From the NCBI RefSeq assembly GCF_905171775.1, contig NC_053494.1:125514856-125578855 (forward strand): a stretch of DNA of 64,000 bases. Reading direction: 5' to 3'. Below, piece by piece: positions 23,251 through 33,995 of this stretch; position 1 is the stretch's first letter; every line of letters begins with the position of its first letter. The notes below the pieces were generated by a model that had not been told where the DNA came from, did no database searches, and saw nothing but the letters and a program-made list of their open reading frames with translations. This stretch comes from Rana temporaria (lineage: Eukaryota > Chordata > Amphibia > Anura > Ranidae). The position numbers were made by a program, and so were the translations under genes.

Positions 23251-24114
23251 CCTCCCTGGCGGTATGATTCTTTCAGAAAAAACATGCTGAAAGCGGTACC
23301 ATTATTTGCAAGGAAATTTGGTGATTTGTACTGTAGGCCTGTAATTTTTAGGAATAACTCACTTAAATCTGACCAAACCAGAGTTTAATAGGCATCCCGG
23401 GTATGACATTTTTTTAAAAACAAAATTATAAATTATAATATAATAAATAATTATAAATAATTATAACAAATAATAATATAATTCTAATAAAAATTATTTA
23501 ATAATGTAATCAACTCAAAATCACTGAAATTTTCTCAGTTGCAGAATTGTTGCCGTCATTATTTATTTTTTTATGACGAATTTCCCCACAAATTGCTATC
23601 GCACAATTCTGCAAGTAAATATAATTTTTTATCGCTGTTTTCTAGCTGCTCTAAAAGCATTTTTGACATAAAGGGACACTTTTGGTTGCTATGGACAATC
23701 TACAGATTGCAGGGAGAAAGAACAGTTTTTATTATATAAAAGAACATGCATGACACAGGACAGACCACTAGGGACAAGGGGGGTGTGTTTTTTTTTTACA
23801 TACAGTACTGTAATCTATAAGATTACAGTATACTGTATGTATAGTGTTTGTTTACGTTTTTGAATTTGGCGCCGATCTCCGCTCCCGTGCGTCGTAACAT
23901 CGCAGGGAACGGAGATCGGCGGCACAGGAGGACGCTGTGTGAATCGAGCGGGTCCCGCTCGCTCACACAGCGTGGTGACATCGCTGGATCCAGGAGAAGG
24001 TAAGCCAGCGCGCGCTGCAGGCTCTGCACAGCTACCCTGAGCGTGACTCGGGGTTACCGATTTTAGCCAAAAAAAATCAACCCCGAGTCACGCTCGGGGA
24101 TACCGCCAGGAGGG
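23251..24114. mobile_element. TTAA-flanked MITE family D, copy 1
   Basis: Ends CCTCCCTGGCGGTA and TACCGCCAGGAGGG, flanked by TTAA at 23247-23250 and 24115-24118. The middle has ACAGTACTGTAATC / GATTACAGTATACTGT and a GC-rich part with GGAGATCGGCG. A TTAA target fits piggyBac or Kolobok. Non-coding. Copies 2 and 3 are at 43270-44842. Confidence 0.92.
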
Positions 24115-24166
24115 TTAAGCTAGTGCATTGTTGGTTCACTTATCTTTTCCTTCGATTTCCCTTCTC

Positions 24167-24436
24167 AGGCCTCGTACACACGACCGAGTTTCTCGGCAAA
24201 AACCAGCAAGAAACTTGCTGGGAGATATTTTTTTGCAGAGGAAACTGGTCGTGTGTACATTTTTGTCGAGGAAACTGTCGAGAAACTCGACAAGCCAAAA
24301 AGAAAGCATGTTCTCTATTTCCTTGACGGTATGGAGAAAATTGGCTTGTCGAGTTTCTCGGCGGCTTCACAAGGAACTCGATGAGCAAACCGATGTGTTT
24401 CGCCCGTCGAGTTTCTCGGTCGTGTGTACGAGGCCT
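24167..24436. mobile_element. Foldback MITE, GTACACA-end family
   Basis: AGGCCTCGTACACACGACCG at the left and its perfect complement at the right. The inside is built from TTTCTCG, CTCGACG and CGAGGAA words in both orientations. One base separates it from the next copy. Confidence 0.9.
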
Positions 24437-24437
24437 A

Positions 24438-25035
24438 AGGCCTCGTACACACGACCGTTTTCCTCGACAGAATCCATCAAGAAACCTGGTGGGAGAGCTT
24501 TTTTTGCCGAGGAAAACGGTCGTGTGTATGCTTTTCATCGAGAAAACTGTCAAGGAACTCGACGAGGAAAAAAGAGAACAAGTTCTTTTTCCTCGATGGG
24601 AGTCTCATTTTCCTCGTCGTGTTCCTCGTCTGGCTGGTTTTCGACGAGAAACGCGTTCGTGTGTATGCTTAGAAACCCGCGCATGCTCAGAATAAAGTAT
24701 GAGACAGGAGCGCACCTTCGGTAAAAGTAGGGTTTGTAATGGAGATAGCACATTTGTCACGCTGTAACAGACTGAAAAGCGCAAATTGTCTCTCACAAAA
24801 CTTTTACTTAACACGCAGTAATATGAGATAGCAAAAGCAGCCCCAAGGGTTGTGCCAGTGGAATCGAACTTCCCCTGCTGTCGTACGTGTTGTAGGTCAC
24901 CGCGTTTGAGAACGACGAGATTTGGTCTTGACGGTGTGTACGCAAAGAAAGTTTCTCGACAAGCCTAACAAGGAACTCGTCGAGGAAAATTATGTGTCTT
25001 TTCCGACGAGTTCCTCGGTCGTGTGTACGAGGCCT
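24438..25035. mobile_element. Foldback MITE, GTACACA-end family, long form
   Basis: It has the same 20-bp perfect ends. The middle (about 24655-24900) contains CGCGCATGCTCAGAATAAAG and CACGCTGTAACAGACTGAAA, shared with 39004-39535. The frame of up to 198 codons across this and the previous copy is a palindrome artefact. Confidence 0.9.
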
Positions 25036-25289
25036 AAATGTTTTTTTTTTCTTTGTATGAATTTCTCACTTCCTGTAAGCTTGCCCCCATCATCCGAGCC
25101 GTTCTGGCTGGGGGTTAGTCAGCCAGAACAGCTAACTGAGGAGGAACAGGAAATAAGAAATTCAGACAAAGAAAACAAAGAAAAAAAAACATTTAGAAAG
25201 GAAATCGAAAGAAAAGGTAAGTGCACCTATGCACTAGCATAAAGGAACCTATTTAGAAAATTAAAAACAAACCTTTACAACCCCTTTAA

Positions 25290-26218
25290 TTAGTTGATGT
25301 AATGGTACAATTATTTAAAGACATGACATGAACATTCACTACTAAAACTGGCAGTACACACCTACCTAACTACACATGCCCCTTTCTTCTGATAGAAGTT
25401 GGATTCCTGTGGCATATCCAGACTTCTGCAGATGAATCTGCTATGGCTGCTCCTCCCTACACCCCTAAAGCCTCACTATTTGTTTTCTAGAGTCATGGGG
25501 GTCCCCACTGCCTCACGGACAGCAAGAGGCAATCTGGAGGCTGACTTTAACTGAAAATGTTAAGATTGGGTAGTCAGGGATAGCTATTTGTTCTATATTT
25601 TACCTGTATTCTCTTCATCTGTGGTTGAAATGTATTCCCTGACCATTGGTTGTAAGCCCTCACATAGGCTGCTGTGTCTCCTACCTGAGATTAGTTTAGA
25701 CTTTTTGTGTGGTCTGCTAGAAAAAGTATCCATAAAGCTGTCAAATACCAATTGTGCTGTAACTAGGGTTGCCACCTGGATTCACCCAGACAGTTTGGGT
25801 TTGGAATCATCAGACTGCCTGAAACCCGGACACATTATTCAGACTGGACTATGGCTTCCCAGCAGGGTTGCTAGCTGCAGTTGTCTTAGCTGAGCGTGTC
25901 TGATACACTCTCTTTCATGCTGCTCAAAGCCAGCACTAACAATCCCCCCTCCAAACACACACACAGACAAAAGAGGAGAGAGGTCTTGATCTGCAAGTCT
26001 TCCTCCCACCCCTACCCCAATGTGTCTGCCCACTCTACAATCTTCAGGGCTGTGCCTAAGAAAAGGAAAGTGGGGGGGTGGAAATTAAAGTTCAGCAGCC
26101 TTGGTATACATCTGGATGAGAGGTGCTGACTGCCAAGGGGTGAGTGAGCTTACCATTCATCCCTGTCTGTGACTGAAGTCTCCCCCTTCTCTCTCCTGCC
26201 TCAGAGTGAGTACAGTAA
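25290..26218. other. No recognised gene; likely old repeats
   Basis: The 25765-25880 part (GGGTTGCCACCTGG, GAAACCCGGACA) looks like a dispersed repeat. Nothing coding was recognised. Confidence 0.4.
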
Positions 26219-26405
26219 GTTAAATCAGGGTTCTCAGAGAACCCCTTACATCAGAGTTCCCCTTTACACCAGAAGCCACAGTGTTCCCCCTTACATCAGA
26301 GTCCTCTCTGTACATCAGAGTTCTCAGTGTTCCCCCTTAAATCAGGGTTCTCAGAGCATCCCTTATATTAGAGTCCCCAGAGTTCTCCATTATGTCAGAG
26401 TCTGC
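26219..26405 (+). repeat. Minisatellite, unit like CCCTTACATCAGAGTTCTCA
   Basis: About seven imperfect units of roughly 25-28 bp with core ACATCAGAGTTC. The repeated peptide PYIRV in the frame over it is a by-product. Confidence 0.85.
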
Positions 26406-26408
26406 AGA

Positions 26409-26640
26409 CCGGTGCTGTTCAACATCTATCTCCGCCCTCTTTTTGAAATCATCAGTAGCCAAAATCTACTTTACCACTCCTATGCAGATGACACACAACT
26501 GTATTTTCACATCTGCAACAAAAAGGATCATCATCTCAGTCTAGAGACATGTCTCTCTTTGATAGAAAACTGGATGACAAAGAGTTATCTTAAACTCAAC
26601 AGCTCCAAAACAGAACTTCTCCTGTTTCACGCCAGTCGTA
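26409..26640 (+). pseudogene. L2/CR1-type LINE reverse transcriptase fragment
   Basis: The plus-strand frame gives about 77 residues starting PVLFNIYLRPLFEII. It continues with HSYADDTQLYFH, which holds the catalytic YADD box (codons at 26481-26492), then LETCLSLIENWM and LKLNSSKTELLLF. This order - PVLFNIY, YADDTQLY, I.W....LKLNS.KTE - is characteristic of the palm and start of the thumb in L2 and related LINEs. Everything before the 'PVLFNIY' block and after 'KTELLLF' is missing. The open frame continues on both sides only because it runs through the minisatellite and a following repeat. The small size (about 230 bp) shows it is a relic with no activity. Confidence 0.85.
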
Positions 26641-26929
26641 AGAACCAGGAGAGCAATCCGGGGTCCAGTAGTCAGGAAACAAACCAAAAGGTCAGTAAGG
26701 AATGGTTGCAGGTTGAAATTAGGCAGAAGCATAGTAGAGGATCAAGCCAAATGTCGGTAACAAATTGTAGTGAAGATACGGATTGGAGGCAGAAGAGACA
26801 AAAGCGAGAGATTGGCTGGAGGGAGCACAATAATCTGGCAAATAGGCAGTGCTGAGACATGGCTTAAATCAGGCAGTTCATAAGAGAAGAAAAAAAATTC
26901 AAGGTTCAAGACAAACAAGATTCAAGGCA
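26641..26929. repeat. Dispersed repeat, shared with 47530-47700
   Basis: AGAGCACAATAATCTGGC, GAGACATG.CTTAAATCAGG and AAGGTTCA occur in the same order here and at 47590-47690. The right boundary is the Penelope-like insertion; the sequence continues after 29334. Confidence 0.8.
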
Positions 26930-26942
26930 GGATCATTCAAGG

Positions 26943-27499
26943 GGGTATTGGGCCCCCTATTACCTGACCGTCCATCTTTTATATATAAAGAAGCCCCCTC
27001 CCTACGAGACCCACTTGCTCCAGGGGTGGGCGATTCACCTGTACAGTCAGAAAGTAGGCTTTTTTCCTTCCTTTCAGGTTTTTACACCTGTGGGGGGTGT
27101 ACTGCCTGTAGGCATGCAAAATGCAACATCAAAAAACGCAAGGAGTTTTTGGCTGCTGCCACAAATAAACAGTATAAGATAGATGAACTTATTACTTGTG
27201 CCACAGTTGGTGTTGTCTACATGCTTGAATGTGAGTGTGGTCTCCAATATATTGGCAGGACCTCGAGGACCCTCGATGTCAGACTGGGAGAGCTTGTAAA
27301 CAACATCAAAAAAGGACTCAAAACGCACAATGTGTCTAAACATTTCAAATTGGTACACAATCAAAACCCCAGGGGCTTGAAATTCTGGGGTATTGAGAGG
27401 GTAACCAAGCACTGGAAGGTGGCAATTTTCTACAACAACTCACCCGAAGGGAATCTTATTGGATTCATAAAACCAAAGTTATGGTACCAAGTGGCTTGA
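26943..27499 (+). CDS. Penelope-like element GIY-YIG endonuclease, C-terminal part
   Basis: The endonuclease of Penelope-like retroelements nicks the target DNA to prime reverse transcription. About 185 codons are open to the stop at 27497-27499. A cysteine cluster (CGGCTACRHAKC) precedes the nuclease, as in other family members. Next comes GVVYML (the 'GIY' strand), then LQYIGRT (the 'YIG' strand), then VRLGELV carrying the arginine and glutamate positions of the active site. Downstream histidines (KTHNVSKHF, LVH) fit the family. The open frame can be extended left to an ATG at 26849, but that part belongs to the flanking repeat and the duplication, so it is not the true start. The reverse transcriptase domain is absent because of 5' truncation, so the fragment cannot move on its own. 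Confidence 0.88.
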
Positions 27500-28007
27500 G
27501 CGTCAAATTTGATATCAATTGCTTTATTTCTGATCGTTAAAAATATGTGTTTAGTTTTCGCAGTTAGTAGTTTTAGTATACATTTATTGTTGTTAATTTC
27601 TCTATAGTAGTATCCATGAGACATAGTTTGGACGCGGGATGACATTTATATAGGGAATTGATTTATACATGTTATGTGTAATTTTTTATATATATTCTTT
27701 TTCCTATTAGAAAGATGCTATTGCGATAGCAAGCATTGGCAAAGGTTTTTTTTTATATAAAATTGAGGTGTATCAACCGCAGCGATAGGTTGCTAGGGCG
27801 ACGCTTTTGTTTAAAATTCTCGTCATCGGTAAGAGACGCTGGCTGGCAGTGTATATAAGAGGGTGAGAAAAATAAATGAATCCGTGCAGTGAAAGTTGAA
27901 ATAAAAAATGAAAAAAGTGCCAATATACAATATATGTGGGGCTTTGACGCCCCCCTACAGGTAGCTGCCTCTACGTAATTTATTTCACCGGGATGGAATA
28001 ATAGATT

Positions 28008-28849
28008 GAATAGGGTATGAATGTAGGAGTGGAGCTACCTTAAGAGTGCCTAAAAAGTGAATGGTAAAATGTGCATTCAAAAAATTATGCTTTTTAGTGT
28101 CTAAAAACAGTGAGCCAACCTGCAATTTGTGCAATGAATGGATGATAAAAAGATGTGCATAAAATTTGAATTAAATAAATAAATAAATTAGATATAAATA
28201 AGAATTTGTTATAAAGTGCTCAAGTATTAATACATGTTCAGAACATCACAACCCTTCCTTTTTGCATGAAATGCTTGTTTTTACTGCCTAAATGTGAGTA
28301 CCCTATTTTACTTAATAAAAACAGTTTGTACATACGGTATCACACTATATTGGGACCTTTACTCTCCTGCATATGAGGTAATCATTGGAAGCACCTCCAG
28401 GAATACAGTAGGACGGATAACTGCTGGAATGCTGCACAGTGGCACACACTGTGAATGCTTTAAACCCCAGGAGGGGGTGAAGTATCCGGTGAGTGCGGGC
28501 CACATAAGAGCACTGTTCGAGGTGGTCACTAAGTGGAACATTGGAACAGAAGTTCACTTGGCATAAGCACTTTTGAATTGTGACACAGAGAGCACATCAA
28601 TTCACCTATTGATTATGGGCATTCAGCACATGTATTAATACTTGAGCACTTTGTAACAAATTCTTATTTATATCTAATTTATTTTATTCACATTTTATGC
28701 ACATCCTTTCATCATCCATTCATTGCACAAATTGCAGGTTGGCCCCCTTTTTTTAGACACTAAAAAGCATAATTTTTTGAATGCACATTTTACCATTCAC
28801 TATTTAGGCACTCTTAAAGTAGCGCCACTCCTACATTCATACCCTATTC
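28008..28849. repeat. Long inverted repeat inside the Penelope-like insertion
   Basis: The left arm 28008-28238 starts GAATAGGGTATGAATGTAGG, and the right arm 28628-28849 ends CCTACATTCATACCCTATTC. The loop is about 390 bp. The arms differ at a few sites and a small indel. Inverted terminal units are known for this class. Confidence 0.9.
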
Positions 28850-28886
28850 AGTATATAAGCGGGTGCCCCACGTCATTCCATCACCG

Positions 28887-28916
28887 CTGAAGAAGTCCCG
28901 CCCCTTAGGACGTAAC
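28887..28916 (+). ncRNA. Decayed hammerhead-ribozyme-like core
   Basis: CTGAAGA is followed by GTCC...GGAC, which can form a 4-bp stem II, then GTAAC where the hammerhead consensus is GAAAC. The A-to-T change hits a catalytic core base. It lies about 35 bp after a TATATAAG box, as expected for a Penelope-like terminal unit. Confidence 0.6.
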
Positions 28917-29333
28917 GCATACGGAACACGTGATCGATGATCGTGACGTCACCCGCGTCCTGTACACTGTCCCTCGTGACTGATTTATTCAGGGGTCCAT
29001 TAGCTGATGTGAGCTGCTATAACTACCATTGGTGGAGGTTGTCACTAAAGTCACTTGAACATCATCTATTTCACTTTGGACACTTGCTGGTGTATGCTTA
29101 TCACCCTCCGCTTTGGAAGAATTCATATGAAAAGCATGGACTATTTTTTCTTTTTCATAATGACAATAATTCTATATTAATAATCCTATATTGGTTTTAG
29201 ATGTTTTGCGCTGCACTGATGTTTTATATTCTGTGATTGGGGATTTGATATTTTGACCCTCTGTGTTCTAGCTGCGGTATTTTTAGGTTTTATTTGCGCT
29301 GGTTGATTTACTATTTTTTAGGATCATTCAAGG

Positions 29334-30216
29334 AATTGACAACACCCAAATAAAAATGTATGTGTTCAAACTTAAATACATAGCTGGCGGCCTCACTAAA
29401 TGTTGAAGCTCAAACAATATTCACTAGAGTATAAAAGAAAGAACAGGCCAGTGCTGAGTGATAACAAAATGTTGTAAATGACCTTAAAGTGTTTTTTTTT
29501 AATTCCCAACATAATTCTGAATAACAAACATAATTGGAAAGTCCAAAATGTAATAATAATACAGTCCATGTGAAGTTGATTCATTCGATCTTCAACGACC
29601 ATACAAAATAAATGTGCTCCAATTATAAAGCGCAAATAAAATCTGTGTTATAAATACTCTTCAATGGTGCCATATAAGTGCTCCAAAATCATAAACGACA
29701 TGTGCCCAGTGTCACACTACACTTGCCAGAAATCACTGACCATTGAAGGTCTGATAGCATTTGTATTTTGGTATCACACTCCAGTAGGATGAACCGCCAC
29801 TCGACTCTTCCAAAGCCTTTTTTCTCTTTCTCCTTATCTCTATTATGGAAATGCTGTATACAAGTCACACAAGGTGATTCCATTGTGTAAAATGTTTTAA
29901 AACTCCTTTATTTAAAATATAAAAAAAATGCACTTACTTATAAAAGTGCCTCATATGTCAGGCACACCACAACACAGCATATAAATGTCAGGGACATCGC
30001 CCCTCCTCTCTAATTCAACCAGGAGCCGACATGCGTTCTACCACCAAGAACCAGCAACTTCAACAACAGGCAATCACCATCGATAAGCACAACAACAATG
30101 TTAATTTAAAAAAAATATAAGAGATTATCTAAAAGACACTGTTGGTGATCTCTAAATGAAAATAAAACAAGAGGGAATACATTGTAGCGCTGAAGTAAAA
30201 AATACCTATGAAAAAT
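29334..30216. other. No recognised gene; old repeats
   Basis: AT-rich, partly resembling retroelement tails (AATAAAATG, AAGCGCAAATAAAAT). No frame or end was recognised. Confidence 0.4.
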
Positions 30217-30852
30217 GTATATACAGGGTTCCCTTATTCACACCTTCTGGGAATGTACACACCTCAAAAATACATGGCAAAAAGTCAGTATCAAAATAGA
30301 ACAGATAACAGGTAGAAGAATAGAACTGACACCTAAAATGTGTCTCCTTTTTTATCCTATCCCCGGCATTCCTATAGCCCACACCAGGCTAATACACACC
30401 TTGCTCACATCAATGCACTGGGCGATAGCGCTCAACTGGCGCTCCTCCACTGTGCCATGGTCCCAAATTATGGATCGTATGTTGTCCATCAAACTAGCAG
30501 AACGCATTCATCACACCTTATATGATACTATGAACATATACGATCAGAAATGGAAGCCTTGGGACCTTTCTCTGTTGATTCATTGAATTAAGATATGAGT
30601 CTGCTGTCTCCCCTTTTTTTTTTTCTCTCTCTTTGCCATTAAACTAATTCATTAAGTTCTTACATTACTGTTTTATGCTACCGGGTAGCCTTTTATACAA
30701 ACCATAACCTATTTCTCTGCCTCTCGAATAACTGCTATGCATATTCTTCACAGATGTTTACTGCTCATGTATGTATTTTATGAGTTTAAACTGTATTGAG
30801 ACTTATTTTTCAATAAACCGTTTGTAAATAAACACAAAAAAAAAAGTATATA
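30217..30852. repeat. Probable 7-bp target duplication of the L1 insertion
   Basis: GTATATA occurs at 30217-30223 and 30846-30852, immediately outside the L1 fragment. It is short and AT-rich, so chance is possible. Confidence 0.55.
30224..30845 (+). mobile_element. 5'-truncated L1-type LINE, 3' end with poly(A)
   Basis: The element ends with AATAAA (30812-30817) and a 10-A tail (30836-30845). The 5' part is an open frame to the stop at 30584-30586, with IHTFWECTHLKNTW near its start, matching the conserved H.FWEC....W region at the C-terminus of L1/Tx1 ORF2 proteins. About 250 bp of 3' UTR follow. The first ATG in this frame lies in the duplication, so it is not a true start. The reverse transcriptase and endonuclease are missing, so it is a dead-on-arrival copy. 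Confidence 0.82.
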
Positions 30853-30943
30853 TAACAGGGACAGCAGTAAAAATAGAAATTATTACAAATTTGATTTAAA
30901 GCAGTTCAAATCAATGTCTATATTTAATCCTGCTAGACTCAAT

Positions 30944-31533
30944 GGGCCAGATTCAGGTAGACTTACGACGGGCGTATCAGTAGATACGCTGTCGTAAGTC
31001 TGAATCCCCGCCGTCGTATATTTAAGTGTATTCTCAAACTGAGATATGCTTAAATATTGCTAAGATATGACCGGCGTAAGTCTCCTACGCCGTCGTATCT
31101 TAACTGCATATTTTCACTGGCCGCTAGGGGCGTGTACGCTGATTTACGCCTAGAATATGTAAATCAGCTAGATACGCCTATTCACGAACGTACGCCCGGC
31201 CGTCGCAGTAAAGATACACCGTTTACGTAAGGGGTTTTCAGGCGTAAAGATAAACCACCAAAAAGATGGCGCAGCCAATGGTAAGTATGGATGTCGGAAC
31301 CGTGTCAAATTTTTCAAGTTTTACGTCGTTTGCGTAACTCGTCCATGAATGGGGCTGGGCGTAAGTTACGTTCACGTCGAAAGCATTGACGATTTGCCGA
31401 CGTAATTTGGAGCATGCGCACTGGGATACGTCCACGGACGGCGCATGCGCCGTTTGATCGAAACGTCATTTACATGGGGTCACACTTAATATACATAAAA
31501 CGACGCCCGCCTAAAGGTATGTGAATCTAGCCC
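30944..31533. mobile_element. MITE family B, AAT duplication
   Basis: GGGCCAGATTCAGG and GAATCTAGCCC ends, flanked by AAT (30941-30943, 31534-31536). The interior has TACGACGG, GCGTAA and ACGTC words like the copy at 21012-21727. Confidence 0.88.
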
Positions 31534-31944
31534 AATGTATTTAATTAATACAATCCAGCAGGTTTTGTTTTGAGAGATCATTTTTTTTATGTTGCTATGT
31601 TGTTATTTTGTTTTTTTATGTTGTTCTCTTCTTTATAATGGTCTTTATTGTGTACCAATCTGAAATGATTGGATACACTGTGCTTTTTGAAACCTTATTT
31701 TAAAATATTATTAATATGTTTTTTTAATTCTTACTTCTAATTTACAGGTGTTCCTTCCTATCTATTGTAATTTGTACTTACGTTACATAGGTAATATTAC
31801 ATGTGATACGGTACATTTCTTAATTGGGTGCTCCTTGAAATACATTCTACCTTTTTTCTTTCTTTATTCAAACACATTTTGCATGCTACACATCTCTTGC
31901 ACCTAAACCATATTTTTGTTGGGGGGGCTATATAATATTATGAA

Positions 31945-32878
31945 CTAATTTTCTCTTTCGGACCAGCCACCACAGTTATGCTGCGGCAGGCTGGCTCCCC
32001 TGCATGAGCCATCATAGCCGTACGTCGGCTCTTAAAGAGCCGAAGCATATCCCCGGAGCCGATGCGAGTGCCCGGCACCCGCGATTGCTCGTTACAGAAC
32101 GAGGAAGGGGATGTGGGTGTAAACACACAAATTCTGGTTCTCTCAGGGGTGAGGAGACTGATCTTGTGTTCATACAAAGTATGAACACCGATCTCTCTCT
32201 TCCCCTAGTCAGTCCCATCCCCCCTACAGTTAGAACATGCAATGGGGAACACAGTTAACGCCTTGATCACCACCTAGTGTTAACCCCTTTCCTGCAGTGT
32301 CATTTGTACAGTAATCAGTGCATTTTTATAGCACTTGTCGCTGTATGACATTGGTCCCAAAAATGTGTCATGAGTGTCCGATTTGTCTGCCGCAATATCG
32401 CAGTCCCCATAAAAATCTCAGCTCGCCACCATTACTAGTAAAAAAATAAATATAATAAAAATGCCATAAATCTACTCCCTATTTTGTAGATGTTTCAACT
32501 TAGGCGCAAACCAATCAATATACGCTTCTTGCGATTTTTATTAACAAAAATATGTAGAAGAATACATATCGGCCTAAACTGAGGAAACATTTTTTTAAAA
32601 ATAAATTGGGGCTATTTGTTATTGCAAAAAGTACAAAATATTGTGCTTTTTTAAAAATTATTGCTCTTTTTTTGTAAATATCACAAAAAATAAAAACCGC
32701 AGAGGTGATCAAATACCACCAAAAGAAAGCTCTATTTGTGGGAAAAAAAGGACGTCAATTTTGTTTGGGTGCAACTTCACACGACCACACAATTGTCAGT
32801 TAAAACTACGCAGTGCAGAATCGCAAAAAAATGCTCTGGTCATTGAGCATTCAACTCTTCTGGGGTTGAAATGGTTAA
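31945..32878 (+). repeat. Repeat family F copy (AAGTGGTTA-end type)
   Basis: Blocks such as GTCATTTGTACAGTAATCAG, ATAAAAACCGCAGAGGTG and AAAGAAAGCTCTATTTGTGG are shared with 40970-41643 and, inverted, with 46778-47399. It ends GAAATGGTTAA. The left end is unclear. Confidence 0.75.
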
Positions 32879-33995
32879 TCCCAAGGCTTTCCTGTAGATA
32901 CATTTTTTGTTTGGAGGGGATATCTTTTTCAAGGCTAACCAATATTTTTGGATGATATTTGTTAGTATTGTTGGTTTGTTTGTATTGTTTGTATTGTGTT
33001 TGTATTGTATTGTAGGTTTGTATTGTTTCTGAAACCTGTAAACCAGCTCTGAGAAATAACATGCAGACATCACCAGCGTTTGCAAATTTTTCATGATACG
33101 TACAGCTTTAGTAAACTAAAAGCTTTTCAACAAGTATTTCTATGGTTAGTGAATGACAACTTTAAGGACAAAAATGTGCTACAGAGATAAACCTGGTATT
33201 TGGTATGTCCCTAATGGGGGATTTCTGTTTTTTACTTGCCTAATCCTCATATCTAAAGGTTTTTGCAGAGGTAAAGTTACTATTGACAGTGAAATGAGCC
33301 AGGAATGACTTAGGAGATAAAATGTTTAATTTTATATAGGGTTAAATGATTAATGACTTTTCACTTAAGCCAGAAGGCACACTTGTGAAAAATCTTTTCT
33401 AATTACTTTCATATGCATTTAGTCATTGTGCATTAAAAGGCGCACTATCTATAGTACGTTATCGAAACTGCTGATCCCTTTCTTATTGAGATGTTGATTT
33501 ATTGCTAATCAGATGGATAGGTTTATCCTGAAAACTTTCAAGTTAATGCTTTACAGACAAATGTATGGGTGACATCAAGAGACAAATGTCATGTTAATAT
33601 AAGCCCCACTCATAAAAAAAGAATGTATTATAGAAGGTTGATGCAAAGGATAAAGCATTAACCCAGGAAGTGTATGGCCACTGACCTTAATTCCTGGAGA
33701 AAAAAATCCATATACTGTATGTGAAAGTATCTCAGCCTTTCCTACCTTATTTTAAAGAAAGTACATTTAGAATAAACCCCATCCCAGATCTATTTTACCC
33801 AGAAATTTTATTTACAGACTATAAGTATCTGTACTATGGGCAAGGAAGTTAATTTAAGTTACTGTTTGCTACTTGTGTAATCACAGGATTAGTCATGTTT
33901 TATCTGGGTACATACTGCTGCTACCATATATTTGAAAACTTATTTACTCAACAAGAAAACAGCATTTTAAACATTTTCTTCTAGTTAAGTACGGT
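32879..33995. other. No recognised gene
   Basis: AT-rich. TTTGTATTGT is repeated at 32974-33025. Nothing else recognised. Confidence 0.5.

Larger units (their letters stand above)
23204..25285. mobile_element. T2-like (Kolobok-type) MITE, host of a nested cluster
   Basis: The ends begin AGGGGTTGTAAAGG and are inverted over about 41 bp with one difference, flanked by TTAA at 23200-23203 and 25286-25289. TTAA plus AAGGRR-type ends match what is described for Xenopus T2 MITEs. Three other elements (23251-24114, 24167-24436, 24438-25035) lie inside, so the original element was only about 350 bp. Confidence 0.88.
26943..29320 (+). mobile_element. 5'-truncated Penelope-like retroelement
   Basis: The insertion is 2378 bp between 13-bp duplications. 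In order it contains the C-terminal endonuclease part of the polyprotein (to 27499), a 3' region with TATATAAG near 27854, a long inverted repeat (arms 28008-28238 and 28628-28849), a second TATATAAG at 28853, a hammerhead-like motif (28887-28916) and an AT-rich tail. The reverse transcriptase is missing. Two TATATAAG(A/C)GGGTG blocks suggest remains of repeated terminal units (pLTRs). Confidence 0.85.
26930..29333. repeat. 13-bp target site duplication of the Penelope-like insertion
   Basis: GGATCATTCAAGG occurs at 26930-26942 and 29321-29333 and defines both ends of the insertion. Penelope-like elements make duplications of variable length. Confidence 0.9.

Noticed and set aside
24128..24724. 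198-codon plus-strand frame and 137-codon minus-strand frame
   Set aside because: Both lie across two palindromic MITEs. The peptides consist of repeated Arg/Ser-rich words produced by TCGAGTTTCTCG units, with no domain.
24840..24870. tRNA-like B box (GGAATCGAAC)
   Set aside because: No A box or cloverleaf could be built, and the same text is part of the foldback MITE at 39340-39360.
26219..26405. CRISPR-like repeats
   Set aside because: Head-to-tail minisatellite without spacers in a eukaryotic genome.
30215..30220. ATG at 30215 as start of a small gene
   Set aside because: It lies in the target duplication outside the L1 fragment; the frame is the truncated end of L1 ORF2.
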